DNA of 63,171 bases from Zhongshania sp. (GTDB lineage Bacteria; Pseudomonadota; Gammaproteobacteria; Pseudomonadales; Spongiibacteraceae): contig NZ_JARGNU010000018.1 of assembly GCF_029212375.1 (NCBI RefSeq), forward strand, positions 1 to 63,171, in the 5' to 3' direction. Position 1 is the first letter of the stretch, and every line of letters begins with the position of its first letter. The notes under the pieces were generated by a model. The model ran no database searches and was not told the origin of the DNA. It worked only from the letters and a program-made list of their open reading frames with translations. The position numbers and the translations under genes are program-made. Below are positions 55,971 through 63,171 of the stretch, one piece after another.

Positions 55971-57386
55971 ATGACCACCAATAGTAAACGTGCCCGAACT
56001 GCTCGCAGGCTTCGTCTGTGGTGGGTTTTGGGTAATCGCCACACTCGCCGCCAGTTCGGCACCCTAGAAGACTGGAAAACCCGAGGGGTTTTTTGGGTGG
56101 GTGCTTTAACGGTTGGTTTAGTGATTCAAGGCTTTGCGTGGCTGTCTGAAGAGAGCTACGGCCTAACCGAGACCATTTTTGCCTACGATCCCTATTTGTT
56201 TTTACTGATAACCCCCTTAGGTTTGGCCGCGATTGTGTGGGTGATGAATAAGGGCGGCAAGGCGTCGCGGGGGAGTGGTATTCCCCAAGTTTTGCTCGCA
56301 CATAAGCAAAGCTATCACTGGTTACGCGGACCATTTTTATCGCTTCGGGTGGCAACGCTAAAGGTATTGCTGACCTGTGCTGGCTTGCTGGTGGGTGCAA
56401 CGGTGGGGCGTGAGGGGCCAAGCGTACATGTTGGCGCGGCAATCATGTATAAATTTGGCTGCTGGGCAAAACTAAAGCAGCGCCAAGTAGAGAGCAGTTT
56501 AATTGTTGCCGGCGGCGCGGCTGGGGTGTCGGCGGCTTTTAATGCGCCCTTGGCGGGTATTGTTTTTGCCATTGAAGAGTTGCAGCAGTCGATGGAAGCG
56601 CGCACCACCGGTACGTTTATTATGGCGATTATTCTGTCGGGGGTGGTGGTGTTGGCCTTTGCGGGTCATTACAGCTATTTTGGTGTGCCAGAAGTCAGTG
56701 CCATGCCCTTTGCTTATTACCCTTATATTATTGGTGTAAGTGTGGCCTGCGGTTTATTGGGTGGTTTGTTTAGTGTGCTTTTGGTTCAGGGTAATCGTGC
56801 GGTAGCGCCGCTGGTGCAACGCTGGCCGCTGCGTGTTGCCTTGGTTGTGGGCTTGCTGCTGGCGGTAATGGCGATATTGTCTGGCGGCTTAACCATGGGC
56901 AGCGGCTATGCTGAGGCGAGAATGCTGCTGGCGGGTGAAGATGAGGCAAGTTGGCTCACCGCTGTTGGTAAAATGTTGGCTACCTTGCTAACGTATTTTA
57001 GCGGCATTCCTGGTGGCATTTTCTCGCCTAGTTTGGCTGCTGGAGCCGAGTTGGGCTCGGCGATGGGATCGTTGTTTCCGCAAGTGCCTACGGTGTCATT
57101 GATTTTAGTGGGAATGGCGAGTTATTTCGCCGGCGTGGTGCAGCGGCCAATCACCGCCTTTGTGATTGTGCTGGAGTTGACGGGCAACAACCACGATATA
57201 CTGCCCGCGCTAATGGTGAGTGCCCTTACCGCAACGGCGGTGTCGAAATTAATTATGCCCGAACCGGTCTATCATGTGCTGGCCAAAGATTTATTGCGTG
57301 GCTGGGAGTATTTGCTCCGCGATAAAGAGGAGCCAGCGCCAACGGCGCAGCTAGACGAGGCTGGGCGTACTAACTCGAATCATTAA
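55971..57386 (+). CDS. ClC-family chloride channel/antiporter
   Basis: The 471-residue membrane protein has the three ClC signatures: GSGIPQV, GREGPSV with the gating Glu, and GIFSPSLAAGA, plus AIEELQ, whose Glu resembles the internal proton Glu of ClC antiporters. About 10-18 membrane helices are expected. It likely exchanges Cl- for H+. No C-terminal CBS domain is present. It is divergent from hemJ and precedes argC by 56 bp. Confidence 0.92.
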   Translation: MTTNSKRARTARRLRLWWVLGNRHTRRQFGTLEDWKTRGVFWVGALTVGLVIQGFAWLSEESYGLTETIFAYDPYLFLLITPLGLAAIVWVMNKGGKASRGSGIPQVLLAHKQSYHWLRGPFLSLRVATLKVLLTCAGLLVGATVGREGPSVHVGAAIMYKFGCWAKLKQRQVESSLIVAGGAAGVSAAFNAPLAGIVFAIEELQQSMEARTTGTFIMAIILSGVVVLAFAGHYSYFGVPEVSAMPFAYYPYIIGVSVACGLLGGLFSVLLVQGNRAVAPLVQRWPLRVALVVGLLLAVMAILSGGLTMGSGYAEARMLLAGEDEASWLTAVGKMLATLLTYFSGIPGGIFSPSLAAGAELGSAMGSLFPQVPTVSLILVGMASYFAGVVQRPITAFVIVLELTGNNHDILPALMVSALTATAVSKLIMPEPVYHVLAKDLLRGWEYLLRDKEEPAPTAQLDEAGRTNSNH

Positions 57387-57442
57387 TTTAAAATACACTT
57401 TTTAAGTGCTAAATAGCATTGAATAAACGAAGGAGAGTCGGC

Positions 57443-58483
57443 GTGTTAAAAGTAGGAATTGTAGGTGGTACAGGTTATACCGGCGTTGAATTGCTGCGCT
57501 TATTGTCGACTCACGTCGAGGCTGAAGTGGCGATGATTACGTCGCGCGCGGAAGATGGTGTAGCGGTAGATGAATTATTTCCTAGTTTACGCGGTGCGAT
57601 GGATCTGCGGTTTTCTACGCCAGATGTGGAAGCCCTCGCTAGCTGCGATGTGGTGTTTTTTGCTACTCCTCACAATGTAGCCATGAATATGGTGCCCGAG
57701 TTACTTGCGGCGGGAACACGTGTTATTGACCTGTCGGCAGATTTTCGTATTACTGACGCGGATTTGTGGACCAAGTGGTACCACGAAAAACATATTTGTC
57801 CAGATGTGCTGGCAACGGCTGTTTATGGCTTGCCCGAGCGCAATGCCGATAAAATTCGTCATGCTAAGTTGATTGCCTGCCCAGGGTGTTACCCCACGGC
57901 GGTGCAGTTGGGTCTGATTCCGCTGCTTGAGGAAAAACTGATTGACCCTAGTCGCCTGATTGTTAGTGCTGCGTCAGGGGTGAGTGGTGCAGGGCGCCAA
58001 GCCAAGATTGATAATTTGTTTACCGAATTGTCTGAAAGCTTTAAAGCGTATGGGGTGGATGGGCATCGTCACCTGCCTGAAATTGAACAGGAGTTGGCGC
58101 TCGCGGCGAACGGTCCAGTCAATTTAACATTTACACCACATCTTTTGCCGCAGGTTCGGGGTATCCATGCCACGATGTATACCGAGCTGCTAGATCCGGC
58201 AGTGTCCTTACATGAATTGCAGGCTATGTTTGAAAAGCGCTATGCGGATGCACCCTTTGTGGATGTGATGCCCCTCGGCAGTACACCTCAAACCCGCACC
58301 GTGCGTGGCAGCAATATGTGCCGTTTGGCGCTGCATCGCCCCCAGAATCGGAACACTATCGTCGTGTTGTCGGCAATTGATAATCTGGTGAAAGGTGCTT
58401 CAGGCCAAGCGATCCAGAACATGAACTTGATGTTCGGCTTACCCGAAACCATGGGTTTGCAGGGTTTGGCCCTAATGCCTTAG
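57443..58483 (+). CDS. argC: N-acetyl-gamma-glutamyl-phosphate reductase
   Basis: ArgC catalyses the third step of arginine synthesis. The 346-residue protein begins [21 protein letters not shown] (NADP-binding) and has the catalytic Cys in [15 protein letters not shown] and [11 protein letters not shown]. The start is GTG 57443 with AAGGAGA 6-7 nt upstream; the TTG at 57419 lacks one. Confidence 0.96.
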   Translation: MLKVGIVGGTGYTGVELLRLLSTHVEAEVAMITSRAEDGVAVDELFPSLRGAMDLRFSTPDVEALASCDVVFFATPHNVAMNMVPELLAAGTRVIDLSADFRITDADLWTKWYHEKHICPDVLATAVYGLPERNADKIRHAKLIACPGCYPTAVQLGLIPLLEEKLIDPSRLIVSAASGVSGAGRQAKIDNLFTELSESFKAYGVDGHRHLPEIEQELALAANGPVNLTFTPHLLPQVRGIHATMYTELLDPAVSLHELQAMFEKRYADAPFVDVMPLGSTPQTRTVRGSNMCRLALHRPQNRNTIVVLSAIDNLVKGASGQAIQNMNLMFGLPETMGLQGLALMP

Positions 58484-58534
58484 GGGCGCTTGCAATGTGG
58501 TCTAGGAAATACCCTAGTGAGACAGAGGTGGTTA

Positions 58535-58559
58535 ATTCTTGACTGATTTAGTCGGGAAT
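58535..58559. promoter_or_regulatory. IscR type 1-like binding site at the erpA promoter
   Basis: The core GACTGATTTAGTC (58541-58553) matches every position of the E. coli type 1 IscR core GACTRWWWYAGTC, with supportive flanks (ATTCTT before, GGGAAT after). It overlaps the -35 of the erpA promoter, so [2Fe-2S]-IscR binding would repress. Match is by eye; iscR itself is outside this window. Confidence 0.75.
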
Positions 58560-58567
58560 TGGATAAT
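58539..58567 (+). promoter_or_regulatory. Sigma-70 promoter of erpA
   Basis: TTGACT (58539-58544) and GATAAT (58562-58567) are 17 bp apart, a near-consensus pair. The predicted start is about 58574, some 43 nt before the ATG, and it overlaps the IscR-like site. Confidence 0.8.
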
Positions 58568-58577
58568 CACTCTATTT

Positions 58578-58597
58578 ACGGCACCAAGCGGTGCCGT
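58578..58597 (+). promoter_or_regulatory. 5'-UTR hairpin of erpA
   Basis: ACGGCACC (58578-58585) and GGTGCCGT (58590-58597) pair perfectly around AAGC, beginning only a few nt from the predicted transcript 5' end. It leaves the GAGG Shine-Dalgarno free, so it may stabilise the mRNA or block 5'-end decay. Confidence 0.6.
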
Positions 58598-58616
58598 TAG
58601 TTTGTGAGGTGGGCTT

Positions 58617-58970
58617 ATGTCTGCAGTTGAGCAATTTACCCCTACAGTGCTGACCTTAACGGATCGGGCTGTGGCCAAGGTAAAAAATTTAGTGGCCGAA
58701 GAGGCTAATGAAGACCTGAAATTGCGCGTATTTGTGACGGGCGGTGGCTGTTCCGGCTTTCAGTACGGCTTTACCTTTGATGAGCTGGCTGAAGAAGATG
58801 ATACGTTAGTGGAAAAAGACGGGGTGATTGTGCTCGTTGATCCGCTGAGCTACCAGTATATCGACGGCGCTCAGGTTGATTACACAGAAGGTTTGGAAGG
58901 TTCGCGCTTTATTGTTAGTAACCCCAACGCGAGTACTACTTGCGGTTGCGGTTCTTCTTTTTCGGTCTGA
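58617..58970 (+). CDS. erpA: Iron-sulfur cluster insertion protein ErpA
   Basis: ErpA is an A-type carrier that delivers Fe-S clusters to apoproteins such as IspG/H. The 117-residue protein has the three conserved cysteines Cys45 ([11 protein letters not shown]), Cys109 and Cys111 (TTCGCGSSF). An IscR-like site and a near-consensus promoter precede it. It lies beside anmK, the order I recall in Pseudomonas. Confidence 0.96.
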   Translation: MSAVEQFTPTVLTLTDRAVAKVKNLVAEEANEDLKLRVFVTGGGCSGFQYGFTFDELAEEDDTLVEKDGVIVLVDPLSYQYIDGAQVDYTEGLEGSRFIVSNPNASTTCGCGSSFSV

Positions 58971-58991
58971 TTCTTTGACCCGCGTTGGTAG

Positions 58992-60113
58992 CTAGCTGGG
59001 GTAAATCGCACCCAAGATTCGTGGTCCTTTAGCGCCCGTTACGGCGGGCACATTACCCGCCAGCCCCGCAATACTCTGTTTTGCCAGCCACGCGAAGGCC
59101 GCGGCTTCAACCCAGTCGGGGTGGATGCCTAGCACTTCTGTTGTCGCTACCTTTTGGTTAGGCAGCAATATTTGAATACGCGAGCAAAGTGCGCGATTGG
59201 CGCTGCCGCCCCCGCAAATAAAAACGTTCCCACCGTTTTGGCTGCACTGGTCAATTGCCTCACAAATACTGCGCGCAGTAAGCTCTAACAAGGTCGCTTG
59301 GACGTCTGCTGGAGAAATGTCGTCCAGCTTTTTTAGCGTATTCAGTAAACCCGCTAAATTAAATTGCTCGCGGCCCGTGCTTTTGGGGCCAAGTGTCGCG
59401 TAGTAAGGATCTTCTAGCATTGTGTTTAAGAGTTGGATGTTCAGATTGCCGGTCTGGGCCCAGTCGCCATCACGGTCGAACGCTTGCCCATGGCAATGGC
59501 TAATCCAGCTGTCCATCAATACATTGCCTGGGCCGGTGTCAAAGCCAAGGATTTCGCCATTGGCTTTAAGCAGGCTGATGTTCGCCATGCCGCCAATATT
59601 AACAATTACACGCTCATGGCCGGTTTGACTAAACGCCGCCGCATGGAACGCTGGAACTAGGGGCGCGCCTTGGCCGCCGGCGGCAATGTCGCGGCGACGG
59701 AAGTCTGCGACAGTGGTGATGCCGGTAAGTTCGGCAATGGTATTGGGGTCGCCGATTTGCAGTGTAAAGGCGGTGTCGGCCGCGCGCAGCTTGTCTGGCG
59801 GTCGATGGCGGACAGTTTGGCCGTGACTGCCAATGGCGGTCACGTTGGCGGGAGGTACGTCAACAGCTCGACACAGATTAAGAGTGGCTTGAGCGAACAG
59901 GCAGCCCAATTCGCGATCGACTTGGCCAAGTAGTTCAATCTCGGCACTGGTACCAGCGCAAAGCCATAGTATTTGCGCTTTAAGGCTGGCTGGCAGAGGT
60001 GTAGACAGCGCGTGCTCTAAATGGATTTGTTCGTTGTGAATGCTAATCAGTGCTGCATCCACCGCATCTAGACTGGTGCCAGACATCAACCCGATATAGT
60101 ACCGTTTATGCAT
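58992..60113 (-). CDS. anmK: Anhydro-N-acetylmuramic acid kinase
   Basis: AnmK phosphorylates anhydro-MurNAc released during cell-wall recycling. The 373-residue protein has GLMSGTSLDAVDAALI, AIGSHGQTVRHRP, VADFRRRDIAAGGQGAPLVPAFH, GFDTGPGN and ICGGGSANRALC. Its ATG overlaps the M23 peptidase stop (TAATG on the minus strand), so the two are cotranscribed and both concern peptidoglycan turnover. Confidence 0.95.
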   Translation of the reverse strand: MHKRYYIGLMSGTSLDAVDAALISIHNEQIHLEHALSTPLPASLKAQILWLCAGTSAEIELLGQVDRELGCLFAQATLNLCRAVDVPPANVTAIGSHGQTVRHRPPDKLRAADTAFTLQIGDPNTIAELTGITTVADFRRRDIAAGGQGAPLVPAFHAAAFSQTGHERVIVNIGGMANISLLKANGEILGFDTGPGNVLMDSWISHCHGQAFDRDGDWAQTGNLNIQLLNTMLEDPYYATLGPKSTGREQFNLAGLLNTLKKLDDISPADVQATLLELTARSICEAIDQCSQNGGNVFICGGGSANRALCSRIQILLPNQKVATTEVLGIHPDWVEAAAFAWLAKQSIAGLAGNVPAVTGAKGPRILGAIYPS

Positions 60114-61462
60114 TAGCCTGCGTCGCTACCATTGGTGTAACTGCGTTGCGCGGCGTAGGTTCTTAGCTGCAGTTGCATGCCAGCAATCTGCGCCTTAAAT
60201 TCAGGCATGGCGCCAGCAGCGACTTTCTTTGGTGCGGGAAGTTGTTTGACGATGGTGGCAGGGTTGCGGTGCACGCCATTGAGCAAAAATTCATAGTGGA
60301 GGTGGGGGCCGGTTGCGTAACCAGTTGATCCCACCCAGCCTATGGTTTCCCGTTGTCGAACTCGATCACCCTTTGAAACTGCGCGCTTGTGTAGGTGCAG
60401 GTATTTGGTCATGTAGGCCTCGCCGTGTTTAATAAACACGTAGTTGCCGTTTGCCTTTGAGTAGCCTGCGGCCGCGACGCGGCCATCGCCGGCGGCGTAA
60501 ACTGGGGTGCCGCGGGGTGCGGCGTAATCTACTCCGCGATGGGGGCGCACTGTTTTAAATACGGGGTGCAGGCGTTTTGGGTTAAAGCCGGAGCTTATGC
60601 GTGTAAAGTCCAGTGGTGCGCGTAAAAAAGCCTTGCGCATGCTCTCGCCATTTTCAGAAAAGTAGTCAACCTCGCCTTGGGTGTTGACATAGCGGTAAGC
60701 TTCAAAGGATTTGCCTTGGTTAAAGTATTGGGCGGCAAGAATTTGACCGCTGCCAAGCATTTCACCGTTTAGGTAAAGTTCTTCGTATATCACAATGAAA
60801 TAGTCGTTTTTTCGAACGTCATAAACAAAATCTAAGACCCCGCCAAAGATATTGGCCAGCTCCATTATAATGCTTTGGTTTACGCCTGCGTCTTGAGCGG
60901 CTTTATAGAGCGATGAGGTGATAGTCGCGCTGGCAACTCGCTGGCGAATTTCTGGGGTTGCGGTTAGCTTGGTCGTGGTAAAGCCGTTTACGCCGCGTTC
61001 AAAAACAAGGCTGTTAAGCTTGTCAATTTGAAGGCTCATCGCGTCGAGCTGGCCTGTGTCGCCAATTTTAAACGACAGCTTTTGCCCTGGCCGAATCTTG
61101 TTCAGTTCCTTTGTCTTGGCCGAGCTGGTTAATAGCTCGTGAAGATCTTGGGGTGACAAGGAGGCACGGCTAAAAATAGCCGATAGTGAGTCGCCGTTTT
61201 CTACGGGGATCTCTTTCCACGCCTGCTCTTGTTCAATAGGCGGCTCTTCGTGAGTACTTACACTTACGCCGACTCTGCTCGGTGTTAATTCGAGATTTAG
61301 CGGAATGGCCGTGCGCTTGGCTTCTGCATTTTCGCCAGGCAGCAGAAGTAAGGCGAGTCCGAGGGCGATCAATGTTGACGCCGCGAGTGCGAGATGACGG
61401 CGAGGAAATTTGCCGCCTGAGGTTCTACGCACGGCATGCCGTTTAGGGATCCAGTTCTGCAT
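60113..61462 (-). CDS. M23 metallopeptidase (MepM-like), probable peptidoglycan endopeptidase
   Basis: The 449-residue protein has an N-terminal membrane/signal anchor (HLALAASTLIALGLALLLL), an OapA/LysM-like region (VENGDSLSAIFSRASLSPQDLHELL, IRPGQKLSFKI) and a C-terminal M23 LytM domain with zinc ligands in RPHRGVDYAAPRGTPVYA (HxxxD) and GPHLHYEF (HxH). All ligands look present, so it should be catalytic and cut peptide cross-links. An extended -10 (TGTTATACT, minus strand at 61502-61510) lies 40 bp upstream. It precedes anmK. Confidence 0.93.
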   Translation of the reverse strand: MQNWIPKRHAVRRTSGGKFPRRHLALAASTLIALGLALLLLPGENAEAKRTAIPLNLELTPSRVGVSVSTHEEPPIEQEQAWKEIPVENGDSLSAIFSRASLSPQDLHELLTSSAKTKELNKIRPGQKLSFKIGDTGQLDAMSLQIDKLNSLVFERGVNGFTTTKLTATPEIRQRVASATITSSLYKAAQDAGVNQSIIMELANIFGGVLDFVYDVRKNDYFIVIYEELYLNGEMLGSGQILAAQYFNQGKSFEAYRYVNTQGEVDYFSENGESMRKAFLRAPLDFTRISSGFNPKRLHPVFKTVRPHRGVDYAAPRGTPVYAAGDGRVAAAGYSKANGNYVFIKHGEAYMTKYLHLHKRAVSKGDRVRQRETIGWVGSTGYATGPHLHYEFLLNGVHRNPATIVKQLPAPKKVAAGAMPEFKAQIAGMQLQLRTYAAQRSYTNGSDAG

Positions 61463-61596
61463 AATTTCGCTACTTCATACCTTGCTGGTGATTTTTTGCT
61501 CAGTATAACAAATGTACAGGGCTGCTGAAGCCCGTATAAACCGAATGTTAATGTAGATTCTAGCTTGTAGACGTCGAGCTGTCAGCTTTTCGCGGT

Positions 61597-61624
61597 TTGC
61601 ATTTCGGTTAGGTTGTTGTATCTT
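61597..61624 (+). promoter_or_regulatory. Probable tyrS promoter
   Basis: TTGCAT (61597-61602) and TATCTT (61619-61624) are 16 bp apart, about 85 bp before the tyrS ATG. Match is moderate. Confidence 0.4.
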
Positions 61625-61708
61625 GCCGCCTTCTTAATCAGTTTTCCAATATAGCAAGCGCCCTGTATGGTGGCGGTTTGCGCTTCTCAAATGATGAAGG
61701 TCGACGGT

Positions 61709-63010
61709 ATGACAGCGGTAAATGCAGAATTGCTCACGGAATTAGAAGCTCGAGGCCTCGTGGCGCAAATGACCGGAGAAAATGGGCTGTCGGAATATTT
61801 GTCCAGTGACATGCGTACCCTCTATTGTGGCTTTGATCCGACTGCAGACAGTTTGCATATTGGTCACTTGGTTCCGCTATTGGCCCTGCGCCGGTTTCAA
61901 CACGCGGGTCATAAACCGATCGCCTTGGTAGGTGGTGCAACAGGCTTAATAGGTGATCCAAGTTTTAAGGCGCAGGAGCGTCAACTAAATACCCCTGATA
62001 TCGTTGCCAACTGGGCTGGTCGCCTCAAGGAGCAAGTGTCGCGCTTTATTGATTTTGATTGCGGGGTAAACTCTGCGGAGCTTGCTAATAATCTCGACTG
62101 GTTTGGCGCGATGTCGGCACTGGAGTTTTTGCGCGATGTCGGCAAGCACTTCACTATTAATAATATGATTGCTAAAGAGTCGGTTAAGCAGCGTCTTAAT
62201 AGAGAAGGTTCGGGAATTTCTTTTACTGAGTTCAGTTACTCTTTATTGCAGGGCATGGATTTTTCCGAACTGTATAAGCGTAACGGTTGTACTTTGCAGT
62301 TAGGCGGTTCGGATCAGTGGGGCAATATTATTGCGGGGGTGGATCTCACTCGTCGCCAGCACGGCGCTGCGGTGCACGGCTTAACGATGCCTTTAGTAAC
62401 GAAGTCTGATGGTACTAAATTTGGTAAAACCGAGTCGGGTACGGTTTGGCTCGACCCAGATAAAACCTCACCCTATGCTTTTTACCAGTTCTGGCTGGGA
62501 ACGGCAGATGCCGATGTTTATAAGTTTTTGCGTTATTTTACGTTTTTGTCGCTGGTCGAGATTGATGCGATAGAGCAGGCTGATAAAGAGGCGGGGCGCC
62601 CGATTGCTCAGCGCATTCTCGCTGAGCAAATGACGAGCCTTATACATGGCGACGAAGAGTTGGCTGGCGCGCAGCGTATAACCGAGGCCTTATTCTCCGG
62701 TGACTTGGCTGAATTGTCGGCAAGTGATCTTGCGCAGCTGCAGTTAGATGGCTTGCCCACGGCTATATTAGATAGGGGTGAACTCGTTGATCGGCCGCTT
62801 ACTCAGCTTTTAGCTGATGTCGGAATGGGCGCGGGCAAGCAAATTAAGGATGCCTTGGGGCGTAATGCGGTTCAGGTAAATGGTTCGCCTGTGGGTTTAG
62901 CTGACAATATGGCCGCTGAATCGGTGTTTGCGGCGGCTAATGCCTTGTTTGCAAAGTACTACGTTATCAAGCTCGGCAAGAAAAAATATCAGATGCTGGT
63001 CTTTAAGTGA
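61709..63010 (+). CDS. tyrS: Tyrosyl-tRNA synthetase
   Basis: TyrS charges tRNA(Tyr). The 433-residue protein has [21 protein letters not shown] (HIGH), [13 protein letters not shown], the KMSKS-like [13 protein letters not shown] and a C-terminal S4 RNA-binding domain ([28 protein letters not shown], split). ATG 61709 with AAGG upstream is preferred; in-frame ATGs at 61667, 61691 and 61694 would only add residues not typical of the family. It is followed by an rRNA-type promoter, as tyrZ is in Pseudomonas. Confidence 0.94.
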   Translation: MTAVNAELLTELEARGLVAQMTGENGLSEYLSSDMRTLYCGFDPTADSLHIGHLVPLLALRRFQHAGHKPIALVGGATGLIGDPSFKAQERQLNTPDIVANWAGRLKEQVSRFIDFDCGVNSAELANNLDWFGAMSALEFLRDVGKHFTINNMIAKESVKQRLNREGSGISFTEFSYSLLQGMDFSELYKRNGCTLQLGGSDQWGNIIAGVDLTRRQHGAAVHGLTMPLVTKSDGTKFGKTESGTVWLDPDKTSPYAFYQFWLGTADADVYKFLRYFTFLSLVEIDAIEQADKEAGRPIAQRILAEQMTSLIHGDEELAGAQRITEALFSGDLAELSASDLAQLQLDGLPTAILDRGELVDRPLTQLLADVGMGAGKQIKDALGRNAVQVNGSPVGLADNMAAESVFAAANALFAKYYVIKLGKKKYQMLVFK

Positions 63011-63101
63011 TCAGTTCTTGACCTTAAATGTATGATTCTCAACCATATTGTTCGAAAAACATACGTCTTTGTAAGTATTTCAAAATGATTACAAAAGAGT
63101 G

Positions 63102-63129
63102 TTGACTCCCAAGCTAGCATCTCTATAAT
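63102..63129 (+). promoter_or_regulatory. Strong rRNA-type promoter at the window end
   Basis: TTGACT (63102-63107) and TATAAT (63124-63129) are 16 bp apart, with a GC-rich discriminator (GCGCCTCC) typical of stringently controlled rrn P1 promoters and an A/T-rich UP-like tract upstream (63040-63100). No gene follows before the window ends; the leader probably belongs to a 16S rRNA operon. The discriminator suggests control by DksA/ppGpp (inference). Confidence 0.75.
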
Positions 63130-63171
63130 GCGCCTCCTCAACTGCTGACGCGGACTTCACCGAGGTGAGGG

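Noticed and set aside
55828-56442. 204-codon frame opposite the start of the ClC gene
   Set aside because: It lies antisense to clear coding sequence of the ClC transporter and the hemJ upstream region, is Pro/Arg/Ser-rich and has no family features.

Overview
The window looks like a chromosomal segment of a marine-type gammaproteobacterium on the Pseudomonadales/Cellvibrionales side (my guess is Spongiibacteraceae-like; the exact genus cannot be told from sequence alone). Two blocks have the gene order I recall from Pseudomonas: dksA-gluQ-cbrX-cbrA-cbrB-(RNA)-pcnB-folK-nucleoside kinase-panB-panC-panD-acs, and argC...erpA-anmK-M23 peptidase-tyrS-rrn promoter. I see no insertion sequence, integrase, CRISPR array or tRNA gene.

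Layout. 0.1-3.6 kb: a DUF6351-type lipoprotein esterase and an XRE/MmyB-type regulator. 3.6-13.3 kb: a glyoxylate-shunt neighbourhood with aceK, a flavin monooxygenase-like protein, rraA, a small possible ADP-ribosyltransferase-fold protein, and aceA divergent from glcB, then a LysR regulator. 13.4-18.9 kb: slyD, then a three-gene operon that appears to make and break the compatible solute glucosylglycerate. It encodes a glycerate kinase fused to a glucosyl-3-phosphoglycerate phosphatase, GpgS, and a GH13_18 phosphorylase. 18.9-24.2 kb: acs, the pantothenate genes panD/panC/panB and a deoxynucleoside kinase. 24.2-32.6 kb: folK, pcnB, the CbrX-CbrA-CbrB sensory operon, gluQ and dksA. 32.8-34.4 kb: an aminotransferase and a truncated haemoglobin. 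34.4-50.5 kb: a complete E. coli-type cellulose locus, bcsRQABZC divergent from bcsEFG, with a tandem second bcsG. 50.7-63.2 kb: a Nudix hydrolase, two envelope proteins, hemB/hemL/hemJ, a ClC transporter, argC, erpA with an IscR-type site, anmK, an M23 peptidase, tyrS and an rRNA-type promoter at the very end.

Most interesting observation. Between cbrB and pcnB (26160-26297, minus strand) there is a near-perfect sigma-54 promoter, then about 110 nt made almost entirely of ARN/AANAAYAA triplets (Hfq distal-face ligands) ending in an intrinsic terminator. This sits exactly where Pseudomonas encodes CrcZ but is much shorter, so it is a strong candidate for a compact CbrAB-controlled Hfq-decoy RNA. 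Upstream lies a three-copy array of GTTAC/GTAAC half-sites, and a similar array recurs in the panB-panC gap.

How the genes may work together: acetate enters through Acs and is assimilated by AceA/GlcB with AceK controlling the isocitrate branch. CbrAB and the RNA would set carbon-source hierarchy. The glucosylglycerate cycle links osmoprotection to 3-phosphoglycerate. The bcs genes would build phosphoethanolamine-modified cellulose under c-di-GMP control. All functional statements are inferred from sequence motifs and remembered family knowledge; no database search was run.
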